Source of the DNA: Auritidibacter sp. Marseille-P8566 | GTDB lineage: Bacteria; Actinomycetota; Actinomycetes; Actinomycetales; Microbacteriaceae | DNA: 64,000 nucleotides | Assembly: GCA_945895375.1 (NCBI GenBank) | Contig: CAMDEE010000002.1 | Span: forward strand, 1-64,000 | Direction: 5' to 3' | In this document: one piece after another, positions 28,222-37,958 of the stretch | Numbering within the stretch: position 1 is the stretch's first letter | Layout of the letters: every line of letters starts with the position of its first letter | The notes under the pieces: generated by a model | What the model was told of the DNA's origin: nothing | What the model saw: only the letters and a program-made list of their open reading frames with translations | Database searches by the model: none | Program-made: the position numbers and the translations under genes

Positions 28222-30837
28222 TTACTGTCTGCCCGTTAGCTGCCAAGCATCGCCATCGTCATCATCATCGTCTGTTGCTTTTGGAACGAAATCAGAAAAC
28301 TCTCCGGCACCCATCGCGGTTTCATCAATAGCCTCGGCTGCTTGAATCATGGCTGCCGTGGCTTTTGCTCCACTCTCACCTCTAAGTTGAGCTAAAACTG
28401 TAGGCAAGTCCTCTGGTCGGACCATAACTTCTCTAGCCTTTGAACCTTCACTTGGTCCAACAATGTTTCTTGATTCAAGTATGTCCATCAAGCGACCTGC
28501 TTTAGCAAAACCAACTCTAAGCTTTCTCTGCAACATCGAAGTTGATCCGAACTGTGACGAAATGATTAGTTCTGCAGCTTGGAGCAAAACATCAAGATCA
28601 TCACCGATGTCTGCATCGACTACGTTTCTAGTTGCAACCTCACTAACATCCGCTCGGTACTCAGGCTGCATCTGCTGCTTCACGTGAGTAACAATCGCAG
28701 CTAGCTCCCCTTCACCAACCCATGCTCCTTGAACACGCATTGGCTTGTTGGTTCCCATTGGTGAAAACAGTGCGTCACCCTGACCAATTAGTTTTTCAGC
28801 ACCAGGCTGATCCAAGATAACTCTTGAGTCAGTCAAAGAAGAAACAGAGAACGCGAGTCTGCTCGGTACGTTTGCTTTGATTAGACCTGTCACAACATCA
28901 ACAGAAGGTCTTTGGGTTGCAAGAACGAGGTGAATACCTGCTGCTCGAGCCAACTGAGTAATTCTCACGATTGAATCTTCAACTTCACGAGGAGCAACAA
29001 TCATCAGGTCTGCAAGCTCGTCAACTACTACCAAAAGGTATGGGTATGGCTGAAGCTTTCTTGCTGAATTCTCAGGAACCTTAACTTCACCTGCAACTAG
29101 TGCTCGGTTGAAATCATCAACGTGTTTGAATCCAAATGAAGCCAAGTCATCGTATCTGGCATCCATTTCCTTCACTACCCACTGCAAAGCTTCGGCGGCC
29201 TTCTTTGGGTTGGTGATGATTGGAGTAATCAAATGCGGGACACCTTCATATGCCGCTAACTCAACGCGTTTAGGGTCAATGAGCACCATGCGAACTTCAG
29301 CTGGCTTAGATCTCATCAAGATGGATGAAATCATTGAGTTTACGAATGAAGACTTACCCGCACCGGTTGCACCGGCAACAAGGAGGTGAGGCATCTTGGC
29401 AAGGTTTGCAACAACAAACCCGCCTTCAACATCCTTACCGATACCAATGGTTAGTGGGTGCTTGCTCTGCTGAGCAACTGAAGATCTAAGGACATCTCCA
29501 AGAGAGACAGTTTCTCTATCCATGTTCGGGATTTCAATACCGATAAGCGACTTACCTGGAATTGGAGCAAGAATTCGAACCTCATTGCTCGCAACTGCAT
29601 AAGAAATGTTTCCAGCAAGTCTGGTAACAGCCTCAACCTTTACACCAGGCTTTACTTCAACCTCATAGCGAGTCACAGTTGGTCCTCTTGAGAATCCACT
29701 CACCTTGGCATCAACACCAAACTCTTTGAATACAGAATCCAAAGATTCAACAATTGTGTCGTTAGCAGCGGTCTTGGCCTTAGGTGGAGTTCCTGCTACC
29801 AAGATTGAAACTGGTGGAAGAACATATGCACGCTTTGGCTTAGGTGCTGTTGCTACAACTGTTTCAGGAGTTGAATCAATTGATTCAACTTCAGAAGGCT
29901 CACTGATAACTGCAATAGGTTCGGTTGCATTTTCAGAAACAACTGCAACCGGTTCAGTAACAACCGGTGGCTCGACTGTCTCAAAGATATCTTCTAGGCT
30001 GACTGTTTCTTGTCCTGTGACAACAGGAGTGTCAAATGCTTCTTTTTCTGTTTCTTTTGATCTCTTCCACCAAGGTGCTTTGGTTCCATCAAAAGCATCA
30101 TCAATTTCGTCTGGCTCTCTTTCAGCCTTAGGCTCACTAGCCCCAGGAAACAGTTTGTTATACAGCTCTGTGACTCTAGGAACAATCTTGTTTGGAGCGG
30201 TGTTGGTAATAATCAAAAGCGAACCAAGGGACAGGATAAATACAACTACACCTGCACCCCAAACAGTGATTGTGTTAATGAACACCACTGTTACTAACCA
30301 ACCTAGAAGGCCTCCTGAGGCCGCAAGGTTTCTAACGCCATCAGGACCAGGCTCTGCCCCTGGATTGAAAAGGTGGAAGAATCCAGAAATGCTGATCAAC
30401 AGGACTACCCAACCAAGACCAACACGCGAATTGTCTTTGACTGTTGATGGGTGTCTCATCAAATACATTGAGAAAACAATCATGAACACAGGCAGAGCAA
30501 CTGATAGCTGACCGAAGAACAGACCTCCGGTGTAATCGTTCAAAATGGTTGCGAACGTTCCCTCATCCCCTGCAAAGAACCAGGTGACTACAGCTCCAGC
30601 AACACCCAGAAGAAATAGTAGAAACGGTGGGCCGTCTCTGCGGTCATCCTTTGCTACCTTCTCAGAGCTGAAAGATCTAGCTAGGAAGCCGATAGTTGCT
30701 GCTCCTGCTAGATAAAACCAGACTATGGAGCGCAAGAACCAATTGTGCTCAGAACTAGAGGCTCTGGCCTTAGCCTTTGCCTTAGTTCGAGCTGTGCCCG
30801 GTCTTGGGCGAGGTTTGCTTGGTTTGCGCGTAGCCAT
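28222..30837 (-). CDS. ftsK: DNA translocase FtsK
   Basis: Septum-bound motor that pumps chromosomal DNA during division. It has about 871 residues from ATG 30837 (MATRKPSK); an in-frame start ten codons upstream is less likely. A basic N-terminus leads into four membrane helices (about 35-190), an acidic and threonine-rich linker (about 230-340), an alpha/beta motor domain with Walker [10 protein letters not shown] and a Walker B stretch [12 protein letters not shown], then a C-terminal gamma winged-helix domain (about 770-840, [19 protein letters not shown]) that reads KOPS-type polar sequences. It lies between RNase J and pgsA, the order seen in many Actinobacteria. Confidence 0.96.
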   Translation of the reverse strand: MATRKPSKPRPRPGTARTKAKAKARASSSEHNWFLRSIVWFYLAGAATIGFLARSFSSEKVAKDDRRDGPPFLLFLLGVAGAVVTWFFAGDEGTFATILNDYTGGLFFGQLSVALPVFMIVFSMYLMRHPSTVKDNSRVGLGWVVLLISISGFFHLFNPGAEPGPDGVRNLAASGGLLGWLVTVVFINTITVWGAGVVVFILSLGSLLIITNTAPNKIVPRVTELYNKLFPGASEPKAEREPDEIDDAFDGTKAPWWKRSKETEKEAFDTPVVTGQETVSLEDIFETVEPPVVTEPVAVVSENATEPIAVISEPSEVESIDSTPETVVATAPKPKRAYVLPPVSILVAGTPPKAKTAANDTIVESLDSVFKEFGVDAKVSGFSRGPTVTRYEVEVKPGVKVEAVTRLAGNISYAVASNEVRILAPIPGKSLIGIEIPNMDRETVSLGDVLRSSVAQQSKHPLTIGIGKDVEGGFVVANLAKMPHLLVAGATGAGKSSFVNSMISSILMRSKPAEVRMVLIDPKRVELAAYEGVPHLITPIITNPKKAAEALQWVVKEMDARYDDLASFGFKHVDDFNRALVAGEVKVPENSARKLQPYPYLLVVVDELADLMIVAPREVEDSIVRITQLARAAGIHLVLATQRPSVDVVTGLIKANVPSRLAFSVSSLTDSRVILDQPGAEKLIGQGDALFSPMGTNKPMRVQGAWVGEGELAAIVTHVKQQMQPEYRADVSEVATRNVVDADIGDDLDVLLQAAELIISSQFGSTSMLQRKLRVGFAKAGRLMDILESRNIVGPSEGSKAREVMVRPEDLPTVLAQLRGESGAKATAAMIQAAEAIDETAMGAGEFSDFVPKATDDDDDDGDAWQLTGRQ

Positions 30838-30908
30838 GCTTTCAAAAATAACAGCGACCCCCGTCAATACAGGTCAGGCAGGGCTGTAAAGGTTACGCCA
30901 AGGGCTTA

Positions 30909-32585
30909 TTAACCTTCAATAACAACGGGAATAATCACCGGACGGCGTCTATGGCTTCGGTTCACCCAAGAGCCAATAGTTCTTCTAATTACCTGCTGCA
31001 TGGCGTAGGTGTCTCTGACGCCTTCAGCTGCAGCCTCGGCTAGAGCCTTAACAATCAGTGGCTTCACATCATCAAAGACGTGGTCGTCTTCGGCATAGGC
31101 CTTGGCTCTAATCTCTGGCCCAACAACGATTCGGCCTGAGTCCTTGTCCATCACAGCAAAGATAGAGATAAATCCCTCTTGAGCAAGGATTCTTCTGTCC
31201 TTGAGATCATCTTCAGTAATCTTGCCAACGGTCTTGCCATCAACATAGAGAAGTCCACATTCAACTGCTCCAACAACTTCAGCTCGGCCATTAGCCATAT
31301 CAACAACCCAACCGTCTTCAACAATCTGAACACGCTCAGCAGGGATACCGGTTTGCTCAGCGAGTTTTCCATTAGCAATCAGATGCCTAAACTCTCCGTG
31401 CACAGGCATTGCATTCTTAGGTTTCAAGATGTTGTAGCAGTAGAGAAGCTCTCCTGCTGCCGCGTGACCTGAGACGTGCACCTTGGCATTGCCTTTATGA
31501 ACTACGTTTGCACCAAGTCGGGTTAGCTGATCAATAACTCGATAAACAGCATTCTCATTACCTGGAATCAAAGAGGAAGCAAGAATTACTGTGTCACCTT
31601 CGCCAACAGTAATCTCATGCTCACCATGAGCCATCTTTGACAGCACTGCCATCGGTTCTCCTTGAGAACCTGTACACATGTAAACAATCTCATTCTGCGG
31701 AATGCTCGAAGCATTCTTGAATTCGATAAAGATATCCTCAGGAGCTTCTAGGTAACCTAGGTCCTCAGCGATGTTCATGTTACGAACCATTGATCGACCA
31801 ACAAGTGCAACTTTACGGTTATGTCCTGCTGCAGCATTTATAACCTGTTGAACTCTGTGTACGTGTGATGAGAAGCTAGCCACGATTACTTTGCCAGGAG
31901 TTCTAGAAATAACATCATCAATCACGGGACCGATGTCTTTTTCTAGCGGAGTAAAGCCAGGAACATCTGCGTTTGTCGAGTCAGACATGAAAAGGTCTAA
32001 GCCTTCTTCACCAATCCGAGCAAATGCACGAAGGTCAGTCAATCTACTATCAAGTGGCAACTGGTCCATCTTGAAATCGCCTGTGTGTAACACAGTGCCC
32101 GCTGCAGTTCTAATCACTACGGCAAGAGCATCAGGAATCGAGTGGTTTACTGCGATGAACTCTAGATCGAATTCACCAACGACCTTACGATCTCCTTCTC
32201 TAACCACGTATTGACTGCTGTGCAAGCGGTGTTCTTTCAACTTGGCATCAACAAAAGCCAGAGTAAGTTCTGATCCGTATATCGGGATGTTCTCTCTAAG
32301 TTTTAGTAGGTATGGAACACCACCGATGTGATCTTCGTGACCGTGAGTTAGAACAAGTCCAACAATGTCATCGAGTCTGTCATTTAGATAGTTGAAGTCA
32401 GGAAGGATTAGGTCAACGCCTGGCTGGTGTTCTTCGGGAAACAAAACACCACAGTCAACGATGAGTATCTTGCCGTTAATCTCAAAGACAGCCATGTTAC
32501 GGCCAATCTCACCCAAACCACCTAAAGGGATAATTCGGAGAGTATCTGGCTTTAGCTTTGGTGGTGCAGGAAGTAAATCAAACAT
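30909..32585 (-). CDS. rnj: ribonuclease J
   Basis: Metallo-beta-lactamase/beta-CASP nuclease with 5' exonuclease and endonuclease activity in mRNA decay and rRNA maturation. The 558-residue protein has the zinc motif HGHEDH at 81-86, a later HTGDFKMD motif and a beta-CASP domain with VSGHAAAGEL. The C-terminal domain aids dimerisation. It starts 8 bases after dapA ends. The dapA-rnj-ftsK order matches Mycobacterium. pnp is encoded about 5 kb away. Confidence 0.96.
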   Translation of the reverse strand: MFDLLPAPPKLKPDTLRIIPLGGLGEIGRNMAVFEINGKILIVDCGVLFPEEHQPGVDLILPDFNYLNDRLDDIVGLVLTHGHEDHIGGVPYLLKLRENIPIYGSELTLAFVDAKLKEHRLHSSQYVVREGDRKVVGEFDLEFIAVNHSIPDALAVVIRTAAGTVLHTGDFKMDQLPLDSRLTDLRAFARIGEEGLDLFMSDSTNADVPGFTPLEKDIGPVIDDVISRTPGKVIVASFSSHVHRVQQVINAAAGHNRKVALVGRSMVRNMNIAEDLGYLEAPEDIFIEFKNASSIPQNEIVYMCTGSQGEPMAVLSKMAHGEHEITVGEGDTVILASSLIPGNENAVYRVIDQLTRLGANVVHKGNAKVHVSGHAAAGELLYCYNILKPKNAMPVHGEFRHLIANGKLAEQTGIPAERVQIVEDGWVVDMANGRAEVVGAVECGLLYVDGKTVGKITEDDLKDRRILAQEGFISIFAVMDKDSGRIVVGPEIRAKAYAEDDHVFDDVKPLIVKALAEAAAEGVRDTYAMQQVIRRTIGSWVNRSHRRRPVIIPVVIEG

Positions 32586-32593
32586 TGGCGAAC

Positions 32594-33574
32594 CTATCTG
32601 GTCGTGCCCGCAACCTTAGGCAAAGCACCACCTGCTGCAGCATTACGATCAGGACGGAAGTTGGTGAAATCCAAACCTGAGACGTTGCCAACTTTATCAA
32701 TGTCCGCCTCAATCTTTGCAGCTTCAGATTCTTCAGGACCAACAAGTGGAAGACGAACACGAGGGCTTCCAATAAGCCCCAGTCCATCAAGAATGTACTT
32801 TGCTGCGACAGTTCCTGGCACATGGGTCATTGTTGCTCTAACCAAAGGCTCAAGAGTCATGTGGACATCAAGAGCTGCGTTGAAATCGTTTCTGTTGGTT
32901 GCATCAACCATATCTCTGTACGCCTTTGGAGCAATATTTGCTGTAACACCAATAAGTCCGGTTGCACCTAAAGAGATGTGTGGCAAAACGTTGCTGTCAT
33001 CTCCTGAGAAATAAATCAAATCAGTTTCATTCAAGACTCTCGAAACTTGGGCAAAGTCTCCCTTCGCATCTTTGATGGCAACGATGTTTGGGTGCTTAGC
33101 TGCACGAAGAATTGTTTCAAACTGAATTGGAATACCGGTTCTACCGGGGATGTCATAAAGAATCACAGGTAGATCTGTTGCATCAGCAATCATTCTGAAG
33201 TGAGTAAGGACGCCAGCTTGAGTCGGCTTGTTGTAATAAGGGGTGACAATCATCACACCATCAGCTCCAGCTGCTTCGCTGGCCTTATAGAGCTGGATTG
33301 CGTGAGCGGTTTCGTTTGCTCCACCACCAGTAATGATCTTGGCCCTACCAGCTGCAACACTCTTGCCTACTTTGACTAACTGAACCTTTTCAGAGTCTGT
33401 AAGAGTGCTGGTCTCCCCTGTGGTGCCAGTAACAACAACACCATCAGCACCATTAGAAATCACATAATCTAGGTGCTTTTCAGTAGCAACCCAGTCCACT
33501 TCACCCTCAGGGGTCATTGGTGTTACCAGGGCAACAAGCACCTGGCCAAACAAACCTTTATCTTTTTCCGACAT
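32594..33574 (-). CDS. dapA: 4-hydroxy-tetrahydrodipicolinate synthase
   Basis: Class I aldolase-type enzyme that starts the lysine/diaminopimelate branch. The 326-residue TIM barrel has GTTGETSTL at 50-58, Y140 and the Schiff-base lysine K168 in IKDAKGD. The C-terminal tail beyond about 300 is longer than in E. coli and unstructured-looking. No Shine-Dalgarno sequence precedes ATG 33574; TAATCT lies six bases upstream, so the mRNA may start at the A of ATG. dapB and dapF are also in this window. Confidence 0.96.
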   Translation of the reverse strand: MSEKDKGLFGQVLVALVTPMTPEGEVDWVATEKHLDYVISNGADGVVVTGTTGETSTLTDSEKVQLVKVGKSVAAGRAKIITGGGANETAHAIQLYKASEAAGADGVMIVTPYYNKPTQAGVLTHFRMIADATDLPVILYDIPGRTGIPIQFETILRAAKHPNIVAIKDAKGDFAQVSRVLNETDLIYFSGDDSNVLPHISLGATGLIGVTANIAPKAYRDMVDATNRNDFNAALDVHMTLEPLVRATMTHVPGTVAAKYILDGLGLIGSPRVRLPLVGPEESEAAKIEADIDKVGNVSGLDFTNFRPDRNAAAGGALPKVAGTTR

Positions 33575-33580
33575 AAATAA

Positions 33581-33586
33581 AGATTA
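33581..33586 (-). promoter_or_regulatory. -10 element of a possibly leaderless dapA promoter
   Basis: TAATCT on the minus strand, then TTTATTT-like spacer of six bases, then ATG. Transcription would begin at or next to the start codon. No good -35 element is seen at 16-18 bases upstream. The divergent gap 33575-33723 also holds a possible hairpin, ATGGGG (33619-33624) with CCCCAT (33647-33652), enclosing two AGCT tetramers. Confidence 0.5.
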
Positions 33587-33723
33587 GTGGGCGAAAGATG
33601 ACCAATGGCACTAAAACTATGGGGGTTAGCTACCGTTTTAGCTTGTCCCCATGCGTTACTGCTAGAACGTAATGAATCGCAAGATTTCAATTAGAGTCCC
33701 AATCAAGGCTTATTCTTAGAGAT

Positions 33724-34179
33724 ATGCCCCTTGATCAGAGATTTCTTGCGCTTGCTGGATTAGTTCTCCTTGCCACTTTTATCGGATTAGTGTTTATGTC
33801 TAAGTCTGGGAGAGCTCGCCGAATAAAGAATGGTGAACGAGTTAATCTCTCTGCAATTAGCGCTACCAAGAACGGCAACCCAGTTACAAAACTTGGGGAA
33901 AAATTGACCCTTTTGCAGTTTTCAAGCGACTTCTGCTCAAGTTGCAAGCAGACCTCGGTTCTATTGGCGAGTATTGAGAAAACCCAAAAAGAGCTACTTC
34001 ACATTGACCTAGACATCACCGAAAGACTCGATCTTGCACGAACATACAACATTTTGAGAACTCCAACCACATTGGTCTTAGATTCCAAAGGCATAGTGTT
34101 TTCCAGAATTGTCGGAGCTCCAAAGCAAGCAACAATCGAAGCAGAAATAGAAAGATTAGTAAATGATGACTCCAAATAA
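33724..34179 (+). CDS. membrane-anchored thioredoxin-family protein
   Basis: A 151-residue protein with one N-terminal membrane helix (about 8-25, FLALAGLVLLATFIGLVF) and a thioredoxin-like domain from about 45. The redox motif is C-S-S-C in FCSSCKQ (about 63-68), with the cis-proline region near RTPTTLVL. Topology by the positive-inside rule is not decisive; the domain could face either side. The next gene, a DUF4395 membrane protein, overlaps by 17 bases, and such pairs recur in Actinobacteria, suggesting a shared redox function. TATTCT seven bases before ATG could drive a leaderless mRNA. The substrate is unknown. Confidence 0.85.
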   Translation: MPLDQRFLALAGLVLLATFIGLVFMSKSGRARRIKNGERVNLSAISATKNGNPVTKLGEKLTLLQFSSDFCSSCKQTSVLLASIEKTQKELLHIDLDITERLDLARTYNILRTPTTLVLDSKGIVFSRIVGAPKQATIEAEIERLVNDDSK

Positions 34180-34621
34180 AATCGACCCACGCGGCCCAAG
34201 ATTCGGAGCAACAATAACCAGCGTTCTAACGCTCATAGTTATTTACTTCGCATTGGAAGAATCTACTTATTCAGTTGCCGTTTGGATTGTTGCCGTCATG
34301 ACCACATTTTTTGCCATAGGCGCAACCTTAGGAACCGCAAAACATCCATACGGCCTAATCTTCAAAACTCTAGTTCGTCCACTACTTCCAGCCCCCAAAC
34401 AACTGGAAGATTCTAGACCACCAAAATTTGCTCAACTAATCGGTTTTGTAATTTCTAGCTTTGGTCTGCTTTTCGGAATACTGGGTCCAGATTTTCAACT
34501 AGGGCTGATCGTTACCACTAGCGCAACATTCTTTGCAGCATTTCTAAATGCAGGTTTCAACTACTGCGTGGGATGCCAGATTTGGTTGGCTCTTGCTCGC
34601 TCGGGTCTAATCAAAGCCTAA
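34163..34621 (+). CDS. DUF4395 family membrane protein
   Basis: A 152-residue protein with four hydrophobic helices (about 18-38, 40-60, 95-113 and 115-135) and the family opening IDPRGPRFGA. Two cysteines near the C-terminus, in NYCVGCQIW, form a CxxC-like pair that could exchange electrons with the preceding thioredoxin-family protein; this is inference. Translation is coupled to that gene by a 17-base overlap. It converges on thyX with a 52-base gap that contains no clear terminator. Confidence 0.82.
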   Translation: MMTPNKIDPRGPRFGATITSVLTLIVIYFALEESTYSVAVWIVAVMTTFFAIGATLGTAKHPYGLIFKTLVRPLLPAPKQLEDSRPPKFAQLIGFVISSFGLLFGILGPDFQLGLIVTTSATFFAAFLNAGFNYCVGCQIWLALARSGLIKA

Positions 34622-34673
34622 AAAGTTGATTCGGCTGAGATAAAGAAGACAGCCATGCAGGGTGAAGAACTTA

Positions 34674-35408
34674 TTACGGAGCTACTCGTCCATTGTTGTT
34701 GAATGCCTCGTAGGTATAAGGCATTAGCTCAGCCCAGAAAGCTTCCATCTTCTCAGCACACATTTCAATTTCACGCTGAGGATATGAAGGGAAGTGAGTT
34801 CCCTCACGCTTAGTTCTAAGGCTCAGGAAGTTCATCAGGGCACGAGCATTCATGGTCACATACATCGATGAGTAGATGTTTAGTGGCAACACAATACGTG
34901 CAACTTCACGAGCAATTCCAGCTTCAAGCATGCGCTTATAAGACTCGTAGGCAACAGTTGAGATGTTTCTTGACTCTTGCTCAACAAGAGCAACCTGCTC
35001 GGCAGTTCCTGGGTGGAATTCGTAGTGCCCAGTCTTACCAGTTTGAATTAGGTTGCGATCAGGTGCTGGAACATAAAACACTGGGTTCAGTTCACGGTAG
35101 CGACCTGATTCTTCGTTGTATGAAGCAATACGGTGACGCATGAACTCACGGAAAACAAATATCGGTGCCTGAACATAAAAAGTCACTGAGGTGTGCTCAA
35201 AAGGAGAACCGTGACGATCTCTCATCAAGTAGTTGATTAGACCCTTGCTCTTCTTCTCGTCTTCGCTAGCATCAGCAGCTGCGGCAGCGCTCTCAAGTGT
35301 TTGCTCGCCTTGGGTGGAAACACGAGCAGCAAATAACACATCGCTGTCAGCAGCGCTTGCTCTAATAAGTTCGACGGTCACATCGCTACGGAAAATAATT
35401 TCAGACAT
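34674..35408 (-). CDS. thyX: flavin-dependent thymidylate synthase
   Basis: Makes dTMP from dUMP using FAD, NADPH and methylenetetrahydrofolate. The 244-residue protein has the ThyX signature RHRIASYNEES at 91-101, followed by SGRY. Length is normal. No thyA was seen in the window. It follows a small membrane-protein gene by 10 bases; TAAGAT seven bases before ATG resembles a -10 element. Confidence 0.96.
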   Translation of the reverse strand: MSEIIFRSDVTVELIRASAADSDVLFAARVSTQGEQTLESAAAAADASEDEKKSKGLINYLMRDRHGSPFEHTSVTFYVQAPIFVFREFMRHRIASYNEESGRYRELNPVFYVPAPDRNLIQTGKTGHYEFHPGTAEQVALVEQESRNISTVAYESYKRMLEAGIAREVARIVLPLNIYSSMYVTMNARALMNFLSLRTKREGTHFPSYPQREIEMCAEKMEAFWAELMPYTYEAFNNNGRVAP

Positions 35409-35418
35409 GGGGAAAATC

Positions 35419-35859
35419 TTACCTTTGAGAGCTCTCTATGGCCTTACGCATCGCCATACGAGCCCTTTTTCTATCCCCACAGGCGTCATAGATAAGCCCG
35501 AGAGCAAACCACTTGCGCCAGTTCTCTGGGTCAGCCTCTGCTGCTTCACGGAACTTATCAAACTCTAAAAGAGCCTCAGCCTTCACTGCTCGACCAGATG
35601 GTCTGAGTGAAAATTCAAAACTAGGCCAACCTTTTTCATCTTCTAGGGTCTTACCAAGTTTCTCGACGTTTAGTCCAAACTTGAGTTCTCTAAAAATTCC
35701 CCAGATTCCAAACATTGGCAGTATGAGGATGAAAAAACCCATGACTTTGGCAACAGCATTGTCTTGGATTAGAAATAGGTAGCCCTGCTGACCAAGTAAG
35801 ACAACATAGAAAACAACCAAGACAGCCATAACAGCTGCACTGAATTTAGCACCGGTCAT
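35419..35859 (-). CDS. small membrane protein with a TPR-like C-terminus
   Basis: A 146-residue protein of unknown function. Two membrane helices (about 7-28 and 37-56) are followed by a soluble domain ending in DPENWRKWFALGLIYDACGDRKRARMA-like sequence, which resembles one and a half tetratricopeptide repeats. It lies 3 bases after dapB and 10 bases before thyX, so it is probably co-transcribed with both. No function can be named. Confidence 0.75.
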   Translation of the reverse strand: MTGAKFSAAVMAVLVVFYVVLLGQQGYLFLIQDNAVAKVMGFFILILPMFGIWGIFRELKFGLNVEKLGKTLEDEKGWPSFEFSLRPSGRAVKAEALLEFDKFREAAEADPENWRKWFALGLIYDACGDRKRARMAMRKAIESSQR

Positions 35860-35862
35860 TTA

Positions 35863-36588
35863 CTAGATACCAAGAACTTTGTTGAGCCCCAAAGTAATAC
35901 CGCTGGCATTTGCTGTGAATCTCAAAGACTCAAGAATTCCGAGGGCATAGGCATTAACAGATCCTGCTGTGTGTGAAATAGTCAGTAGCTCATCTTTCCC
36001 ACCAAGGTTTACTTCCTGCTTGGCTGAAACACCATTGATACGAAGACTGTGGATTGGAACACCAGCCACTACTTCTCCCCTAGCGCTTTGACCAACACCT
36101 GGAATAAGCGATTGAGTACGTCCTGCTTCTTCACGAGCAGAAGAAATCAATTCAGCAGTTCTAATTGCAGTTCCAGAAGGTGAATCAAGTTTGCCTGCAT
36201 GGTGTGTCTCAATGATCTCAATTGAGTCAAAGTACTTAGCCGCCTCTGCTGCAAACTTAGAAGCAAGCGTTGAACCAATAGAGAAGTTAGGAACAACCAC
36301 AACAGCAGAACCAGATACCTTGCTTTCAAGCTGTGAAAGTGCAGCTTCTGTCCAGCCACTTGTTGCCACAAGGACCTTCATGTTGTTTGCAATAGCGAAG
36401 TCAACGACACTCTTACTTACCTCTAGGTTGGTTGCCTCAAAGATTACATCGGCACCTAAGGCCTGATTCAGTTCACTTTTTGAATCCAAAGCAGCATGAA
36501 GAGATAGGTCAGGAGCTCCATGAATGATGTCTAGAGCTAGTTTGCCCATGCGTCCAGTTGCACCGATAACCGCTACTTTGATTGTCAT
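35863..36588 (-). CDS. dapB: 4-hydroxy-tetrahydrodipicolinate reductase
   Basis: Second step of the diaminopimelate branch, NAD(P)H-dependent. The 241-residue protein has the nucleotide-binding motif GATGRMG at 9-15 and the active-site segment HHAGKLDSPSGT at 129-140. Length is normal. TAGGTT lies seven bases before ATG 36588 and no ribosome site is seen, so a leaderless mRNA is possible. The M16 peptidase gene ends 21 bases upstream on the same strand. Confidence 0.95.
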   Translation of the reverse strand: MTIKVAVIGATGRMGKLALDIIHGAPDLSLHAALDSKSELNQALGADVIFEATNLEVSKSVVDFAIANNMKVLVATSGWTEAALSQLESKVSGSAVVVVPNFSIGSTLASKFAAEAAKYFDSIEIIETHHAGKLDSPSGTAIRTAELISSAREEAGRTQSLIPGVGQSARGEVVAGVPIHSLRINGVSAKQEVNLGGKDELLTISHTAGSVNAYALGILESLRFTANASGITLGLNKVLGI

Positions 36589-36609
36589 GAAAAATAACCT
36601 ATCAACTAT

Positions 36610-37944
36610 CTATAGAAACTCATCAAAGAGGTCGGCTTTGAGATCGCCTACGGCAACAAAAGACTTCTTTGATTCACTCATTAGCTTGGCAACCAACTGA
36701 ACATCAGCCAAGGTAACGGCATCGTAGCGAGCCAGAGATTCATCTAAATCAATGAATTCACCGTCAGTGAGTTCAGCTCCTGAAAGCCTCGACATTCTGG
36801 CCTGAGTGCTCTCAAACTTCAAAGCAAGGCCACCTGAGATGTTTCCCTTAGCCAAATCAAGTTCAGCATCGGTAATGCCATCGGCTGCAACCTTTTCTAG
36901 TTCAGCCAACATCAGCTTGATAACTTCCTTAGCCTTCTGTGGTGAACAGCCTGCATACAAACCAAAAGCAGCAGCATCGCTATAGCCCTGGTTGAAAGAG
37001 TAAACGGAATAAGCCAGTCCACGCTTCTCACGAATCTCTTGGAACAATCTTGAAGACATTCCGCCGCCCAGAACAGTGTTCAAGATCGCCATCGCATAGC
37101 GACGCTCATCTCCTGCAACTAAACCTTGGCCACCTAGGACTATGTTTGCTTGAGCAATAGGTCTGTTGATTACCTTGACGGTTGGCTCAACTTCTAACTG
37201 CTGAGTACTCTGCTTACGCCAAGGCCTTGGAGTTGCAGTGAGATTTAGATCCCAGCCAGCTTTTTCTAGATTCTCTTTTACAAGTTCTAGAAGTCCATCG
37301 TGATCAACTCCACCAGCAGCTGCAATCACTACATCCTGTGGGCGATAGTTTCTTTGGTAGTGCTCCCAGACTGCATCACGGGTAACTGCGTTGATTGTGT
37401 CAGGAGTTCCACCGATAGGGCGACCTAGCGGATGTCCACCGAGAACAGCTTCAAAGAACTCTTCGTGAGCAACATCTTGAGGATCGTCATCATTCATGGC
37501 TAGTTCTTCAAGAATGACTGTTCGTTCATTCTCGAACTCAACTGGATCAATGACCGAGGAAGTCAACATGTCGGCAATTACTTCAACAGCAACAGGTATA
37601 GCTCGGTCCTGCACTCTTGCGTAATAAGAAGTGTGCTCTTTGCCGGTTGAAGCATTAGATGCTCCACCAACTGAATCAAACGCAACAGCTATATCTAGTG
37701 CTGTTCTAGTCTTAGTGCCCTTGAATAGAAGGTGCTCAAGGAAGTGGGTTGAACCGTGGTGGCCATCAACTTCATCTCTCGAACCTACTGCTACCGAGAA
37801 AGCTACCGATGCTGACTGTGCTCCTGGAACAACCTCAGTTAAAACGCGAACACCGCTCGGGAGAACAGTCCGGCGTACCGTGCTGCCTCCCGAAGCGGTG
37901 AACTCAGTTTCGGGTTGGTCGAGAATAAATTGGGTAACGCTCAT
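36610..37944 (-). CDS. M16-family zinc peptidase
   Basis: A 444-residue processing-peptidase-like protein (PepR type) encoded beside pnp as in other Actinobacteria. The inverted zinc motif HFLEH is at 67-71, with a downstream glutamate in the ENERTVILEEL segment (about 137-147). Both M16 domains are present: the catalytic N-half and an inactive C-half with GLAYSVYSF. Its physiological substrate is unknown. It starts 14 bases after pnp ends. Confidence 0.93.
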   Translation of the reverse strand: MSVTQFILDQPETEFTASGGSTVRRTVLPSGVRVLTEVVPGAQSASVAFSVAVGSRDEVDGHHGSTHFLEHLLFKGTKTRTALDIAVAFDSVGGASNASTGKEHTSYYARVQDRAIPVAVEVIADMLTSSVIDPVEFENERTVILEELAMNDDDPQDVAHEEFFEAVLGGHPLGRPIGGTPDTINAVTRDAVWEHYQRNYRPQDVVIAAAGGVDHDGLLELVKENLEKAGWDLNLTATPRPWRKQSTQQLEVEPTVKVINRPIAQANIVLGGQGLVAGDERRYAMAILNTVLGGGMSSRLFQEIREKRGLAYSVYSFNQGYSDAAAFGLYAGCSPQKAKEVIKLMLAELEKVAADGITDAELDLAKGNISGGLALKFESTQARMSRLSGAELTDGEFIDLDESLARYDAVTLADVQLVAKLMSESKKSFVAVGDLKADLFDEFL

Positions 37945-37958
37945 CTCGACTTACTTAT

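Noticed and set aside
29705-30511. 268-codon plus-strand open frame antisense to ftsK
   Set aside because: It mirrors the FtsK linker and membrane region, has Ser/Thr-rich shadow composition and no recognisable domain.
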